Assembly: GCA_018712865.1 (NCBI GenBank)
Contig: DVGH01000011.1
Coordinates: 1-24,719 of the forward strand
Length of the DNA: 24,719 nt
Origin: Scatavimonas merdipullorum
GTDB taxonomy: Bacteria > Bacillota > Clostridia > Oscillospirales > Acutalibacteraceae
Reading direction: 5' to 3'
The notes under the pieces were generated by a model. That model searched no databases, was not told the DNA's origin, and saw only the letters and a list, made by a program, of their open reading frames with translations. Positions 1-6,974 of this stretch are shown here, piece by piece (within the stretch, counting starts at the first letter, position 1; each line of letters opens with the position of its first letter). Position numbers and translations under genes: made by a program.

Positions 1-137
1 GGCCTGCTCAGCGTGCGCCATACGGTAGAAAAATACGGCGGCGAGTTCCACTGCTATGAAGAGGACGGCTTTTTCTGCTGCGTTGTTGTTTTGGATGCAC
101 CGCAGGAAAACAAGCAGGACAAAAAGAAAGCGCCATT
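1..137 (+). repeat. Direct repeat copy 1 (3' end of kinase gene)
   Basis: These 137 bases recur at 1472-1608 with a single mismatch (A at 113, G at 1584). Identity ends at 138, just before the stop codons. The partner copy lies in the 3' end of the intact kinase gene. Confidence 0.95.
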
Positions 138-156
138 TTACGCTGGAGCCAAATGA
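1..156 (+). CDS. Sensor histidine kinase, C-terminal end only (AgrC-like), cut by window edge
   Basis: Only the last 51 codons are present; the gene begins left of the window. The frame opens with GLLSVRHTVEKYGGEF, the end of the G-box region of a GHKL ATPase domain, and stops at a TGA at 154-156. The first 46 residues match the C-terminus of the complete kinase at 227-1627 except for one Lys/Arg change (AAG versus AGG). The last residues then diverge (PFYAGAK here, PLPALQS there). It is therefore a second, tandem copy of an AgrC-like peptide receptor kinase located 70 bp upstream of the intact one. By family knowledge it would sense a cyclic peptide and phosphorylate a LytTR response regulator, but that regulator is not in the window. 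Identity of the family is secure. Whether the upstream copy is full length cannot be seen. Confidence 0.8.
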   Translation, partial: GLLSVRHTVEKYGGEFHCYEEDGFFCCVVVLDAPQENKQDKKKAPFYAGAK

Positions 157-226
157 TGTAATGCATATAGTGGAAACAGGCAAAAATATAGAGAAAACAG
201 TTTTTTAAGGGAAATGGTATTAAGCA

Positions 227-1627
227 ATGAGTGAAATTATTTCTACCATATTTGAACTTTCCATTAATGTGTTCCAGGGATTTATTAATGTTTATTTTTG
301 CCATGGCTTTCTTGGCAGCCGTTTTAAGCCCCCGGAGGGCAAAAAGCATACAAACCTGGAAATGGTGCTGTATGTTACGGCTTCTTTGCTTATGGCCCTG
401 CTGATCACCATGATCAACCTGTACTATGAGGTATTCAACACGGTAGAGACATATTTTTTAATTGGGTTTTTAATGCTGTATTCGCTGTTTTTCCTCCGCG
501 GAAAAATCGTGATGCGCCTGTTTATCCCTATTTTTATTGTATGTGCAAATTATGCCATTTCTTCTATGATGATATTTATTATGAGCAGCGTTACAGGTGA
601 ATCGTCACACGATCTGATGCTGTTCCAGCATTCGTTTTACAGGTATTTGCTGGTGCTGCTGGTCAATGCGGTCTTTTTACTGCTTATTATTTGGATTTTG
701 CGGCTTAAAAACCGCAAGTTTGACATGCTCAAATGGACAGACTGGGTTGCGTTTATCGTCATCCCGGTGATCGCGCTGGCCATTGTCTTGATGGCATATG
801 CCGTGTCGCTGGAGCCGAACATCACCCGGGAGCATGTGGCGTTTCTTGCGTTTATCAGCGGCGGCGTTGTTGTGATTGCCGTGCTGATCTGGGTGATGCT
901 GGTAAAGATCAGCAAAGACAGAGAGATAGAGCTGCGGTATTCTTTGCTGGAGCAGCAGTACCAGTACCAGAAAGAAAACATTTTGCAGTCCGGCCAAAGC
1001 TTAAAAGAGATGTCCACCCTGCGGCACGATATGAAAAACAAGCTGCTGCTGATTGGGCAGCTGATCACAAACGGGGAAACCGACAAAGCCATAAAGATGT
1101 GCGGCGCCTGCCGGGAAGAGATCGAAGCAGCCAAGCTGCTTGTAAACTCTGAAAACTTTCTGCTCAACGCCATCCTTAACAGCAAGCTTGCCGGCGCAAA
1201 GGAAAAGCATATCCAAACAGAGATTGTGATCACAACCACACAGTTTGACGACATAGAGGACATAGACCTGTGCAGCATTTTGGGCAACCTGCTGGACAAC
1301 GCCATAGAGGCGGTGCAAAAAGAGCCAAAGGAGCACCGCATCATAAAAATTTTGATGGAACAAACCGGCGGGTACCGCTCCATTAGGATCCAAAACACCA
1401 TTGGCGCTTCTGTGTTAAAGCAGAACCCGCAGCTGCACACCACCAAGAAAAACAAGCAGATCCACGGGCTTGGCCTGCTCAGCGTGCGCCATACGGTAGA
1501 AAAATACGGCGGCGAGTTCCACTGCTATGAAGAGGACGGCTTTTTCTGCTGCGTTGTTGTTTTGGATGCACCGCAGGAAAACAGGCAGGACAAAAAGAAA
1601 GCGCCATTGCCGGCGCTGCAAAGCTGA
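227..1627 (+). CDS. AgrC-like membrane sensor histidine kinase (GHKL ATPase domain)
   Basis: This 466-residue protein is probably the receptor for the cyclic peptide made by the agrBD genes just downstream, signalling through a response regulator encoded elsewhere. The N-terminal half (about residues 5-228) is a polytopic membrane domain with roughly six to seven hydrophobic segments. A short linker follows, then the phospho-acceptor motif TLRHDMKNKL with His267, an N-box ILGNLLDNAIEA (residues 351-362) and a short G-box HGLGL (413-417). This HDxxN/GHKL_5 architecture is typical of AgrC-type kinases rather than of EnvZ-type ones. The start is the ATG at 227, preceded by a modest AAGGGAAAT site. 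It lies 70 bp after the end of a near-identical kinase, a tandem arrangement. A separate promoter lies between it and agrB. Ligand specificity is inferred from context only. Confidence 0.88.
   Translation: MSEIISTIFELSINVFQGFINVYFCHGFLGSRFKPPEGKKHTNLEMVLYVTASLLMALLITMINLYYEVFNTVETYFLIGFLMLYSLFFLRGKIVMRLFIPIFIVCANYAISSMMIFIMSSVTGESSHDLMLFQHSFYRYLLVLLVNAVFLLLIIWILRLKNRKFDMLKWTDWVAFIVIPVIALAIVLMAYAVSLEPNITREHVAFLAFISGGVVVIAVLIWVMLVKISKDREIELRYSLLEQQYQYQKENILQSGQSLKEMSTLRHDMKNKLLLIGQLITNGETDKAIKMCGACREEIEAAKLLVNSENFLLNAILNSKLAGAKEKHIQTEIVITTTQFDDIEDIDLCSILGNLLDNAIEAVQKEPKEHRIIKILMEQTGGYRSIRIQNTIGASVLKQNPQLHTTKKNKQIHGLGLLSVRHTVEKYGGEFHCYEEDGFFCCVVVLDAPQENRQDKKKAPLPALQS
1472..1608 (+). repeat. Direct repeat copy 2 (inside intact kinase gene)
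   Basis: This is the partner of the 137-bp repeat at 1-137, differing at one base. It covers the G-box tail and most of the C-terminus of the kinase. Confidence 0.95.
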
Positions 1628-1771
1628 AAAACGCAAGATTTTGCAAGGCCGGATCGTTCAATAATAAAAAAAAGTAAACAGGCCTATGCTTGCTATAAAA
1701 ATTACTGCGAAAAAAGTGGTTTTTTGTCGTCTTAAAATATTTTATTTGCATAACTTCACGCAAAAACGACC

Positions 1772-1816
1772 AGTTTTAACAAAACTATTCACAAAATCTG
1801 CAAGGTCTGCTATAGT
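1772..1816 (+). promoter_or_regulatory. Promoter of agrBD with adjoining dyad
   Basis: A TTCACA -35 box (1788-1793) is separated by 17 bp from a TATAGT -10 box (1811-1816), 36 bp before the agrB start. Immediately upstream of the -35 lies the dyad AGTTTT-AAC-AAAACT (1772-1786). A related CATAACT/CAAAACT pair starts at 1749 and 1780, 31 bp apart. LytTR-family AgrA regulators bind GTT-containing repeats just upstream of their target promoters, so this is a plausible autoregulatory site. That reading is an inference from position and base pattern. The remaining sequence between the kinase stop and this promoter (1628-1771) is AT-rich, with no convincing terminator. Confidence 0.6.
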
Positions 1817-1851
1817 CTAGACAAAGTGAAAGCTATAAATGGGATGATACA

Positions 1852-2439
1852 ATGCTGCACAGGCTGTCTAAACGTATAGCAGAATCTTTGCTTGCAAAAC
1901 AATGCTTTGCGCAGGAGGACCTGGACATCTATATTTATGGGACCGAGCTGGTTTTGTCCTTTGCACTGGGGATGAGCATGATCCTCGTTCTAAGCGTGCT
2001 GTTTTCTGCACTGGCAGAGGGGCTTGTCTTTTTGGCTTCCTTTATTCTTTTGCGGTCCTATACGGGCGGGTACCATTGCTATACGTATGTAAAATGCAAT
2101 ACGCTGTTTGTCTGCCTTTTTATAAGCGCGCTGCTGCTTTACCGTGTGATGGTTTTACACACACCGGCAATGGCCGCTGCAACAGGCGTGCTGCTGCTGG
2201 GCGGCGGCGCGGTGCTTTTGCGCTATGCGCCGGTGGAGCACCCAAACAAGCCGCTGGGCCAAAAGCACCGCAGGCGGTGCAGGGCCGTGGCGCTTTGTTT
2301 GTATGCAGGTATGGGCATGGCAGCCGTATTTTTGGAGTATTTTGGGGAAACACTTGGCTTTATGCTGGCGCTTGTTCTTGGACAGGTTTCCGCATTAATG
2401 CTATGTGAAAAATATTCACAAAGGAGGAAGAATGTATGA
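1852..2439 (+). CDS. agrB: AgrB-type accessory gene regulator / autoinducer-processing peptidase
   Basis: AgrB is an integral-membrane cysteine peptidase that cuts the C-terminal tail off the AgrD prepeptide and cyclises the remainder into an autoinducing (thio)lactone. The 195-residue product has the family size and five or six hydrophobic segments. It carries the hallmark RSYTGGYHCYTYVKCN (residues 68-83), with the expected catalytic His75 and Cys82. An extra Cys76 directly follows the His. The start at 1852 has only a weak upstream GGGATG. The stop TGA overlaps the ATG of agrD (ATGA), a layout that usually couples translation of protease and substrate. A well-formed promoter precedes it, so agrBD is probably transcribed independently of the kinase genes. 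Family assignment is firm; the peptide it processes is inferred from position. Confidence 0.93.
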   Translation: MLHRLSKRIAESLLAKQCFAQEDLDIYIYGTELVLSFALGMSMILVLSVLFSALAEGLVFLASFILLRSYTGGYHCYTYVKCNTLFVCLFISALLLYRVMVLHTPAMAAATGVLLLGGGAVLLRYAPVEHPNKPLGQKHRRRCRAVALCLYAGMGMAAVFLEYFGETLGFMLALVLGQVSALMLCEKYSQRRKNV

Positions 2440-2570
2440 AGGCAAAAGCAAATTTAGCTGCAAGACTGATGTCCAAACTGGCAATGAGGGCCGCAAAATC
2501 GGCCGCCGGTACAGCATCTGCCGGAGGTACATGCCAGCCAAAGGAGCCTGCAAAGCTTGCAAAGAAATAA
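2436..2570 (+). CDS. agrD: AgrD-type cyclic lactone autoinducer prepeptide
   Basis: This 44-residue peptide is encoded directly behind agrB and shares the ATGA with its stop; AAGGAGGAAG at 2421-2430 is its ribosome binding site. It has the AgrD plan: an amphipathic Lys/Ala/Leu/Met-rich N-terminal helix (residues 1-22), a short core, and the charged C-terminal recognition tail QPKEPAKLAKK. Placing the tail Pro of QP against the Pro of clostridial DEPEVP-type tails puts Ser28 at the ring-forming position, giving a predicted lactone ring S-A-G-G-T followed by Cys33. A Cys in the ring position is usual in many species, so this would be an oxygen-linked and very small-side-chain ring. The alternative, that Cys33 itself takes part, would put it directly against the tail. 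An ATG four bases upstream opens another frame with no AgrD character. Identity is strong; ring boundaries are inferred. Confidence 0.85.
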   Translation: MKAKANLAARLMSKLAMRAAKSAAGTASAGGTCQPKEPAKLAKK

Positions 2571-2627
2571 GCAGATATGCAGGATAACGAAGCGAATACC
2601 TCATTTATTTTACACACCGACCTAATA

Positions 2628-2669
2628 AACGCAAACGGCGCCGCCCTGCAGGGCGGCGCCGTTTGCGTT
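2628..2669 (+). terminator. Perfect 42-bp palindrome after agrD, probable transcription stop
   Basis: The two 21-base arms are exactly complementary, with a CTGCAG centre (PstI-like) and GC-rich flanks (GGCGCCGCCC). It would form an extremely stable hairpin 58 bases after the agrD stop. It lacks the usual run of T on either side (GGGCGGGGCGC follows on the plus strand), so it is not a textbook intrinsic terminator. It may still block transcription or protect the 3' end. Confidence 0.6.
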
Positions 2670-2758
2670 GGGCGGGGCGCGTGTTTTACAAATTTTTGCG
2701 CCGGCCTTTTGTATTTGACAAAAAAATAACGAAAATTTGAAGATTCTGCCCAAAACCC

Positions 2759-2787
2759 TTGCGTATTGAAGCCGGAGTGCTTATAAT
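2759..2787 (+). promoter_or_regulatory. Promoter of the Fe-S scaffold / GGGtGRT operon
   Basis: TTGCGT (2759-2764) and a perfect TATAAT (2782-2787) are separated by 17 bp and lie 54 bp upstream of the first start codon, which has an AAAGGAG site at about 2829. Confidence 0.7.
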
Positions 2788-2841
2788 GAAAAACGTATAA
2801 AGCGAATTTTTATACTACACCAAAGCGAAAGGAGTACCCAT

Positions 2842-3534
2842 ATGAATTATTCCCATGAAGTGGAAAACATGTGTACAGTAGCAAAGGGCCCCCATCATGG
2901 CCCCGCACCCATCCCGGAAGAGGGTAAATGGGTAAAGTCTTATGACATTAAGGACATTTCCGGCCTTTCACACGGTATTGGCTGGTGCGCGCCGCAGCAG
3001 GGCGCATGTAAGCTTACGCTGAATGTAAAGGACGGCATTGTGGAGGAAGCGCTTGTAGAGACAATAGGATGCTCCGGCATGACGCATTCTGCGGCTATGG
3101 CGGCAGAGATTTTGCCTGGAAAAACGCTGCTGGAATGCTTGAACACAGACCTTGTGTGCGACGCCATTAACGTTGCCATGAAAAACCTGTTTTTACAGCT
3201 TGCTTACGGCAGAAGTCAGACGGCGTTTTCAGAAGGCGGGCTGCCCATCGGCGCCGGACTGGAGGACCTGGGCAAGGGTCTGCGCTCCCAGGTGGGTACA
3301 ATGTTCAGCACCAAGCTTAAGGGCGTGCGTTTTATGGAAATGGCGGAAGGCTATGTGCTTAAGACCGCGCTGGACGAAAACGACGAGGTCATTGGTTACC
3401 AGTTTGTAAGGCTTGGGAAAATGATGGAGGATATTCGTCATGGTGTTTCCCCGGAAGAGGCATATAAAAACAACATAGGCCAGTACGGCCGTTTTGACAA
3501 CGCGGCAAAGTATATTGACCCGCGTGAAGAATAA
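2842..3534 (+). CDS. Iron-sulfur cluster assembly scaffold-like protein (IscU/NifU-N family)
   Basis: This 230-residue cytosolic protein resembles the IscU/NifU N-terminal fold, which holds a nascent Fe-S cluster on conserved cysteines. The segment IGWCAPQQGACKLTL (residues 46-60, Cys49 and Cys56) resembles the first IscU cysteine loop. ETIGCSGMTHSAAMAAEIL (Cys77) matches the second region, GCxxxxASxSxxxE in IscU. VCDAINVAM holds Cys106. The protein is longer than canonical IscU (about 125-150 residues), with an extra roughly 100-residue C-terminal part rich in charged residues. No isc/suf desulfurase is nearby. It is instead followed after 18 bp by the GGGtGRT gene, an association I recall as recurrent in Clostridia. 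The start at 2842 has a good AAAGGAG site. A housekeeping scaffold role is doubtful; it may build or sense a cluster for the partner protein. Confidence 0.75.
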   Translation: MNYSHEVENMCTVAKGPHHGPAPIPEEGKWVKSYDIKDISGLSHGIGWCAPQQGACKLTLNVKDGIVEEALVETIGCSGMTHSAAMAAEILPGKTLLECLNTDLVCDAINVAMKNLFLQLAYGRSQTAFSEGGLPIGAGLEDLGKGLRSQVGTMFSTKLKGVRFMEMAEGYVLKTALDENDEVIGYQFVRLGKMMEDIRHGVSPEEAYKNNIGQYGRFDNAAKYIDPREE

Positions 3535-3552
3535 GCAGGGAGGACTTGATTT

Positions 3553-4563
3553 ATGGCTAACAATGTGAATTTTGAAAGTAAAGACAGAAGAATGGCTAAA
3601 ATTGAGAAGTGCCTTGCAGAATATGGTATAGCCAGCCTGGAAGAGGCCAGGGAATTATGCCTGAGCAAGGGCGTGGACCCAGATGCGATCGTTAAGGGTG
3701 TACAGCCAATTGCGTTTGAAAACGCGTCCTGGGCTTATACGCTGGGCTGTGCCGTTGCAATTAAAAAGCAAAGCAAAAGCGCTGCAGACGCGGCAGAGGC
3801 CATTGGGGTTGGCCTGGAGGCGTTTTGTATTCCGGGCTCTGTTGCAGAGCAAAGGAACGTAGGCCTGGGGCATGGCAATTTGGGCGCTATGCTGCTGCGG
3901 GACGAAACAAAATGCTTTGCCTTTTTGGCAGGGCATGAAAGCTTTGCCGCGGCAGAGGGTGCAATTGGCATAGCTAAAACGGCAAACAAGGCAAGGAAAG
4001 AGCCGCTGCGCGTAATCCTTAACGGCCTTGGAAAGGACGCGGCCTATATTATTTCAAGAATCAACGGTTTTACCTATGTAAAAACAAGCTATGATTATTT
4101 TACCGGCGAGCTTACCATTTTGGAAGAAAGGGCTTTTTCTGACGGAGAAAGGGCCGCCGTGCGCTGCTTTGGTGCAGACGACGTTCGCGAGGGCGTAGAG
4201 ATTATGGCGCACGAGGGCGTGGATGTGTCTATTACGGGCAATTCTACCAACCCCACGCGGTTCCAGCATCTTGTTGCGGGTACCTATAAAAAATGGGCGC
4301 AGGAGCATGGCAAAAAGTATTTTTCTGTTGCCAGCGGCGGCGGCACGGGCCGCACCCTGCATCCGGACAATATGGGTGCGGGCCCTGCTTCCTATGGCCT
4401 TACAGACTCTATGGGACGCATGCATGGCGACGCGCAATTTGCGGGGTCTTCCTCTGTGCCTGCGCATGTTGAAATGATGGGGCTGATCGGCATGGGCAAT
4501 AACCCCATGGTCGGCGCTACCGTTGCCTGCGCGGTTGCGGTTTACGAGGGCTTAAAGAAATAA
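3553..4563 (+). CDS. GGGtGRT protein (PF14057-type), function unknown
   Basis: This 336-residue soluble protein is recognised by the signature SGGGTGRTLHPDNMGAG (GGGTGRT at residues 262-268), the motif that names the family. Other conserved-looking glycine-rich stretches are VGLGHGNLGAMLLRDETKCF (about 103-122) and the C-terminal MMGLIGMGNNPMVGAT. Cysteines occur at 20, 36, 66, 92, 121, 205 and 326. No signal peptide or membrane segment is visible. It sits 18 bp behind the scaffold-like gene with its own GGGAGGA site and ends at a strong terminator, so the two form one operon. The biochemical role is not established as far as I know. The glycine-rich loop suggests binding of a phosphate- or nucleotide-containing ligand, and the neighbour suggests an Fe-S cofactor; both are inferences. 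Confidence 0.85.
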   Translation: MANNVNFESKDRRMAKIEKCLAEYGIASLEEARELCLSKGVDPDAIVKGVQPIAFENASWAYTLGCAVAIKKQSKSAADAAEAIGVGLEAFCIPGSVAEQRNVGLGHGNLGAMLLRDETKCFAFLAGHESFAAAEGAIGIAKTANKARKEPLRVILNGLGKDAAYIISRINGFTYVKTSYDYFTGELTILEERAFSDGERAAVRCFGADDVREGVEIMAHEGVDVSITGNSTNPTRFQHLVAGTYKKWAQEHGKKYFSVASGGGTGRTLHPDNMGAGPASYGLTDSMGRMHGDAQFAGSSSVPAHVEMMGLIGMGNNPMVGATVACAVAVYEGLKK

Positions 4564-4599
4564 ACAAACCAGTATGAATACCGGATTTATTTTTAAAAA

Positions 4600-4625
4600 G
4601 AACCGCTCACAGAGCGGTTCTTTTT
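4600..4625 (+). terminator. Intrinsic terminator of scaffold/GGGtGRT operon
   Basis: GAACCGCTC (4600-4608) pairs with GAGCGGTTC (4612-4620) around an ACA loop and is followed by TTTTTGTTTTTT. It begins 36 bases after the GGGtGRT stop. Confidence 0.92.
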
Positions 4626-4666
4626 GTTTTTTAATAATTTATTTTTCATAAATATAAATCTATACT

Positions 4667-4694
4667 TTGCAAAAGTAGAAAAATGTAGTATAAT
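4667..4694 (+). promoter_or_regulatory. Probable promoter of ABC-class ATPase gene; AT-rich intergenic region
   Basis: TTGCAA (4667-4672) and TATAAT (4689-4694) are 16 bp apart. The leader of about 165 bases down to the ATG at 4867 is very AT-rich. It holds the partial dyad TATAG-TGTACG-CTATA (4735-4750) and a nine-codon open frame (4774-4803) without a convincing ribosome binding site. Nothing else is recognisable between 4626 and 4866. Confidence 0.55.
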
Positions 4695-4866
4695 GTATAA
4701 AAATAGTGTAATAAAACAGTATATATAGATTATGTATAGTGTACGCTATATTGGTACAAGAGAGATAGAAGATATGAAAAAAATGATAAGAAAATCGGCA
4801 TAGGGTCAACAAAGGAAAAATTTTTTCATATGTATTTGTAAAAAAAGAGGAGTGTGAAACAAAGCC

Positions 4867-6561
4867 ATGCAGACTTTTACAGATCTAAGGAACCTGCTTG
4901 CAAGGATTGACCGGAAAGGCTACGGGGCTTACAAGGACACAAAGGGCGTTTACCGTTTTCCGGAATATGAGCTGTCCATCGACCATGTTCAGGGCGACCC
5001 CTTTGCCCCGCCTTCCAAGCTGAGCATCCGTGTGCCCGGGGCAAAAGCAGCCTTCCCGCCGGGCCTTTACCGGCAGGACTGCCGGCGGCTTGCCCTGGAG
5101 GACGAACTGACCCGCCAATTCGGCCGGCAGGCCGGCCGGTTTTCCCTTCTGGCCAAAGGTTCCGGAAAGAGCGGGGTGATATCTGTCAGCCGGTGCGGCC
5201 AGGAGGTGCTAAAGCGGACTGCCTGCCACCTGGACCCTAAAAGCGGGGATGTCCTTCTTCGCCTGGAGGCGGGCTTCCCGGCCAACGGGAGGACGATCAA
5301 CGCCCGGGAGCTGGAAAAAATCCTGTTTGATTTTCTGCCGCAGTGCGTAAAGGCGTCCTTGCTGTATTGTAATCTGGACGCTAAGCGCCTGCAGAAGGTG
5401 GCGGATTTAGCGGAGGATCAGGCGTATATCCGGGGGATGCTCCCCAAGCTGGAGCTGTGCGCTTTTGTAGCAGATGGAAGCATTCTGCCGCGGGAATCCG
5501 GCGTTTCTTCCCGCCCCATGAAAAACGCAGTGCCTTTTCGATCTCCTCTGGAAATGTCGGTAACTATGGAACTGCCCCACCGGGGAAGGATCACCGGTAT
5601 GGGGATCCCAAAAGGCGTTACCCTGATTGTGGGCGGCGGATATCACGGTAAATCTACGCTTTTGAAGGCATTGGAGCTGGGCGTCTATAACCATATTGCC
5701 GGGGATGGGCGGGAATATGTGATTACGGACAAAACCGCGGTAAAAATCCGCGCCGAGGATGGAAGGAGCATCCGGAAGACAGATATTTCCATGTTTATCA
5801 ACGGCTTACCCAACGGAAAGGATACCACCGCCTTTTCCACAGAGGACGCCAGCGGAAGCACTTCCCAGGCGGCCAATGTGGTGGAAAGCTTGGAGGCGGG
5901 CGCTTCCCTGCTGCTAATGGACGAGGACACCAGCGCTACCAATTTTATGATCCGGGATGAATTGATGCAGCGGGTTATTCGCCGGGATATGGAGCCCATT
6001 ACACCCTTTATTGACCGCGTGGGGGAGCTGTATACCGAATATGGCGTTTCTACCGTTATTGTGGCGGGGAGCTCCGGCGCTTATTTCCATACAGCGGATC
6101 ATATTATTCAGATGGACCGGTACGAGCCCCGGGATATTACGGCTTTGGCAAAGCAGCAGGCAAAAGCTTTCCCCCTGCATGGGGATCCGGCTCAACCGGC
6201 TGGCAGGCCAAACTTTGCCAGAAGGCCCAAAGCCTCCCCGGAGCTTCAAGGCGGCGGGCGGGTGAAGATGAAAGCCCTGGGAAGGGATGGATTTTTCCTT
6301 AACCGGGAAACCGTCAGCCTGCGGTGTGTGGAGCAGCTGGTAGACGAAGAACAGACGGCCGCTTTGGGGTATTGCCTGCTCTATGCCGAGAAATACCTGA
6401 TGGACGGCAGGCGGGATCTGCGGCAGGTGGTGGATGAACTGGAGGCAGTGATAAACGCAAAGGGACTGGAAGCCCTTTGCGAAAATCCCTCCGGCATCCC
6501 CTTTCTGGCGCGGCCCCGAAGGCAGGAGATTTTTGCCTGCATCAACCGGTATCGGAAATGA
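4867..6561 (+). CDS. ABC-class ATPase of the PF09818 / MRB1590-like family
   Basis: This 564-residue soluble protein is a predicted ATPase of the ABC class without transporter partners. The N-terminal module contains the family hallmark DHVQGDPFAPPSKL (residues 39-52). The ATPase core has Walker A VGGGYHGKST (255-264), an unusual signature-like ASGSTSQA (328-335) and Walker B LLLMDEDTSATNF (348-360). A C-terminal helical region (about 465-564) resembles the MRB1590-type tail. MRB1590 in trypanosomes is linked to RNA editing; the bacterial role is unknown to me. The start at 4867 is supported by the conserved N-terminus, although AGGAG (4848-4852) is a long 14 bases upstream. The gene stands alone. 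Its reading frame is visibly richer in GC and in CGG/GGG codons than its neighbours, which could mean acquisition from elsewhere. Family assignment is firm, function open. Confidence 0.85.
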   Translation: MQTFTDLRNLLARIDRKGYGAYKDTKGVYRFPEYELSIDHVQGDPFAPPSKLSIRVPGAKAAFPPGLYRQDCRRLALEDELTRQFGRQAGRFSLLAKGSGKSGVISVSRCGQEVLKRTACHLDPKSGDVLLRLEAGFPANGRTINARELEKILFDFLPQCVKASLLYCNLDAKRLQKVADLAEDQAYIRGMLPKLELCAFVADGSILPRESGVSSRPMKNAVPFRSPLEMSVTMELPHRGRITGMGIPKGVTLIVGGGYHGKSTLLKALELGVYNHIAGDGREYVITDKTAVKIRAEDGRSIRKTDISMFINGLPNGKDTTAFSTEDASGSTSQAANVVESLEAGASLLLMDEDTSATNFMIRDELMQRVIRRDMEPITPFIDRVGELYTEYGVSTVIVAGSSGAYFHTADHIIQMDRYEPRDITALAKQQAKAFPLHGDPAQPAGRPNFARRPKASPELQGGGRVKMKALGRDGFFLNRETVSLRCVEQLVDEEQTAALGYCLLYAEKYLMDGRRDLRQVVDELEAVINAKGLEALCENPSGIPFLARPRRQEIFACINRYRK

Positions 6562-6974
6562 AACCTGTGAACTGCTTAGGAGAAAAGCCCTTAAAATGAC
6601 TTTTTATTTGGTCTTGTATAATTTATAACAAAAAGCAGGACAAGCCACCGTGTTCATTACTGTGGCTTGTCCTGAAAAGAGCAGGAAGAAAATGATCCTT
6701 ATACTATACATACTTTATCAAAAAAAAGAAAAAATTTTCAAGGCAAATGTGAAAATTGGCCTGATTTTAGGCAAAATTTGCTTCTATTAAGCTATAAAAA
6801 AATAATTTTTACTTTTTCCTTAAAAACTGCCATTCGCCTTTCGTCTGGCGGCAAAACGTATGCGTAATGCGAAGAATTGCCTTAAATTTTACATAAATAT
6901 TGCAAAACTATGCTGGCAGGCATGACAGAAAAGCTGATAAAATAAAGCGAAAATAGTATGAAGGAGATGTATTT
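6562..6974 (+). other. Intergenic region with an inverted repeat, no gene seen
   Basis: A 13-bp inverted repeat, CAGGACAAGCCAC (6636-6648) and GTGGCTTGTCCTG (6662-6674), is flanked on the left by AACAAAAAG. Its U-tract would therefore lie on the minus strand, while on the plus strand AAAAGAGC follows. It may still terminate the upstream gene or act in both directions. The rest is AT-rich. A weak promoter may lie at TTTACA (6888-6893) with TATGCT 15 bp later. The next gene has a strong AAGGAG site at 6960. Confidence 0.5.

Noticed and set aside
8..349. Minus-strand open frame of 113 codons, and its look-alike at 1479-1763
   Set aside because: They are antisense to the two copies of the kinase 3' end. 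Their shared C-terminus simply reflects the DNA repeat. No ribosome binding site or recognisable protein.
637..1455. Minus-strand open frame of 272 codons
   Set aside because: It lies entirely antisense to the AgrC-like kinase, whose motifs are intact. Its product is Ser/Cys-rich low-complexity sequence.
2432..2587. Alternative start four bases before agrD, giving a 51-residue frame
   Set aside because: Its product is basic, Cys-rich and unlike AgrD. The overlapping frame at 2436 has the full AgrD plan and the ATGA coupling.
4774..4803. Nine-codon frame MKKMIRKSA upstream of the ABC-class ATPase
   Set aside because: No clear ribosome binding site and too short to judge. Possible leader peptide but unsupported.
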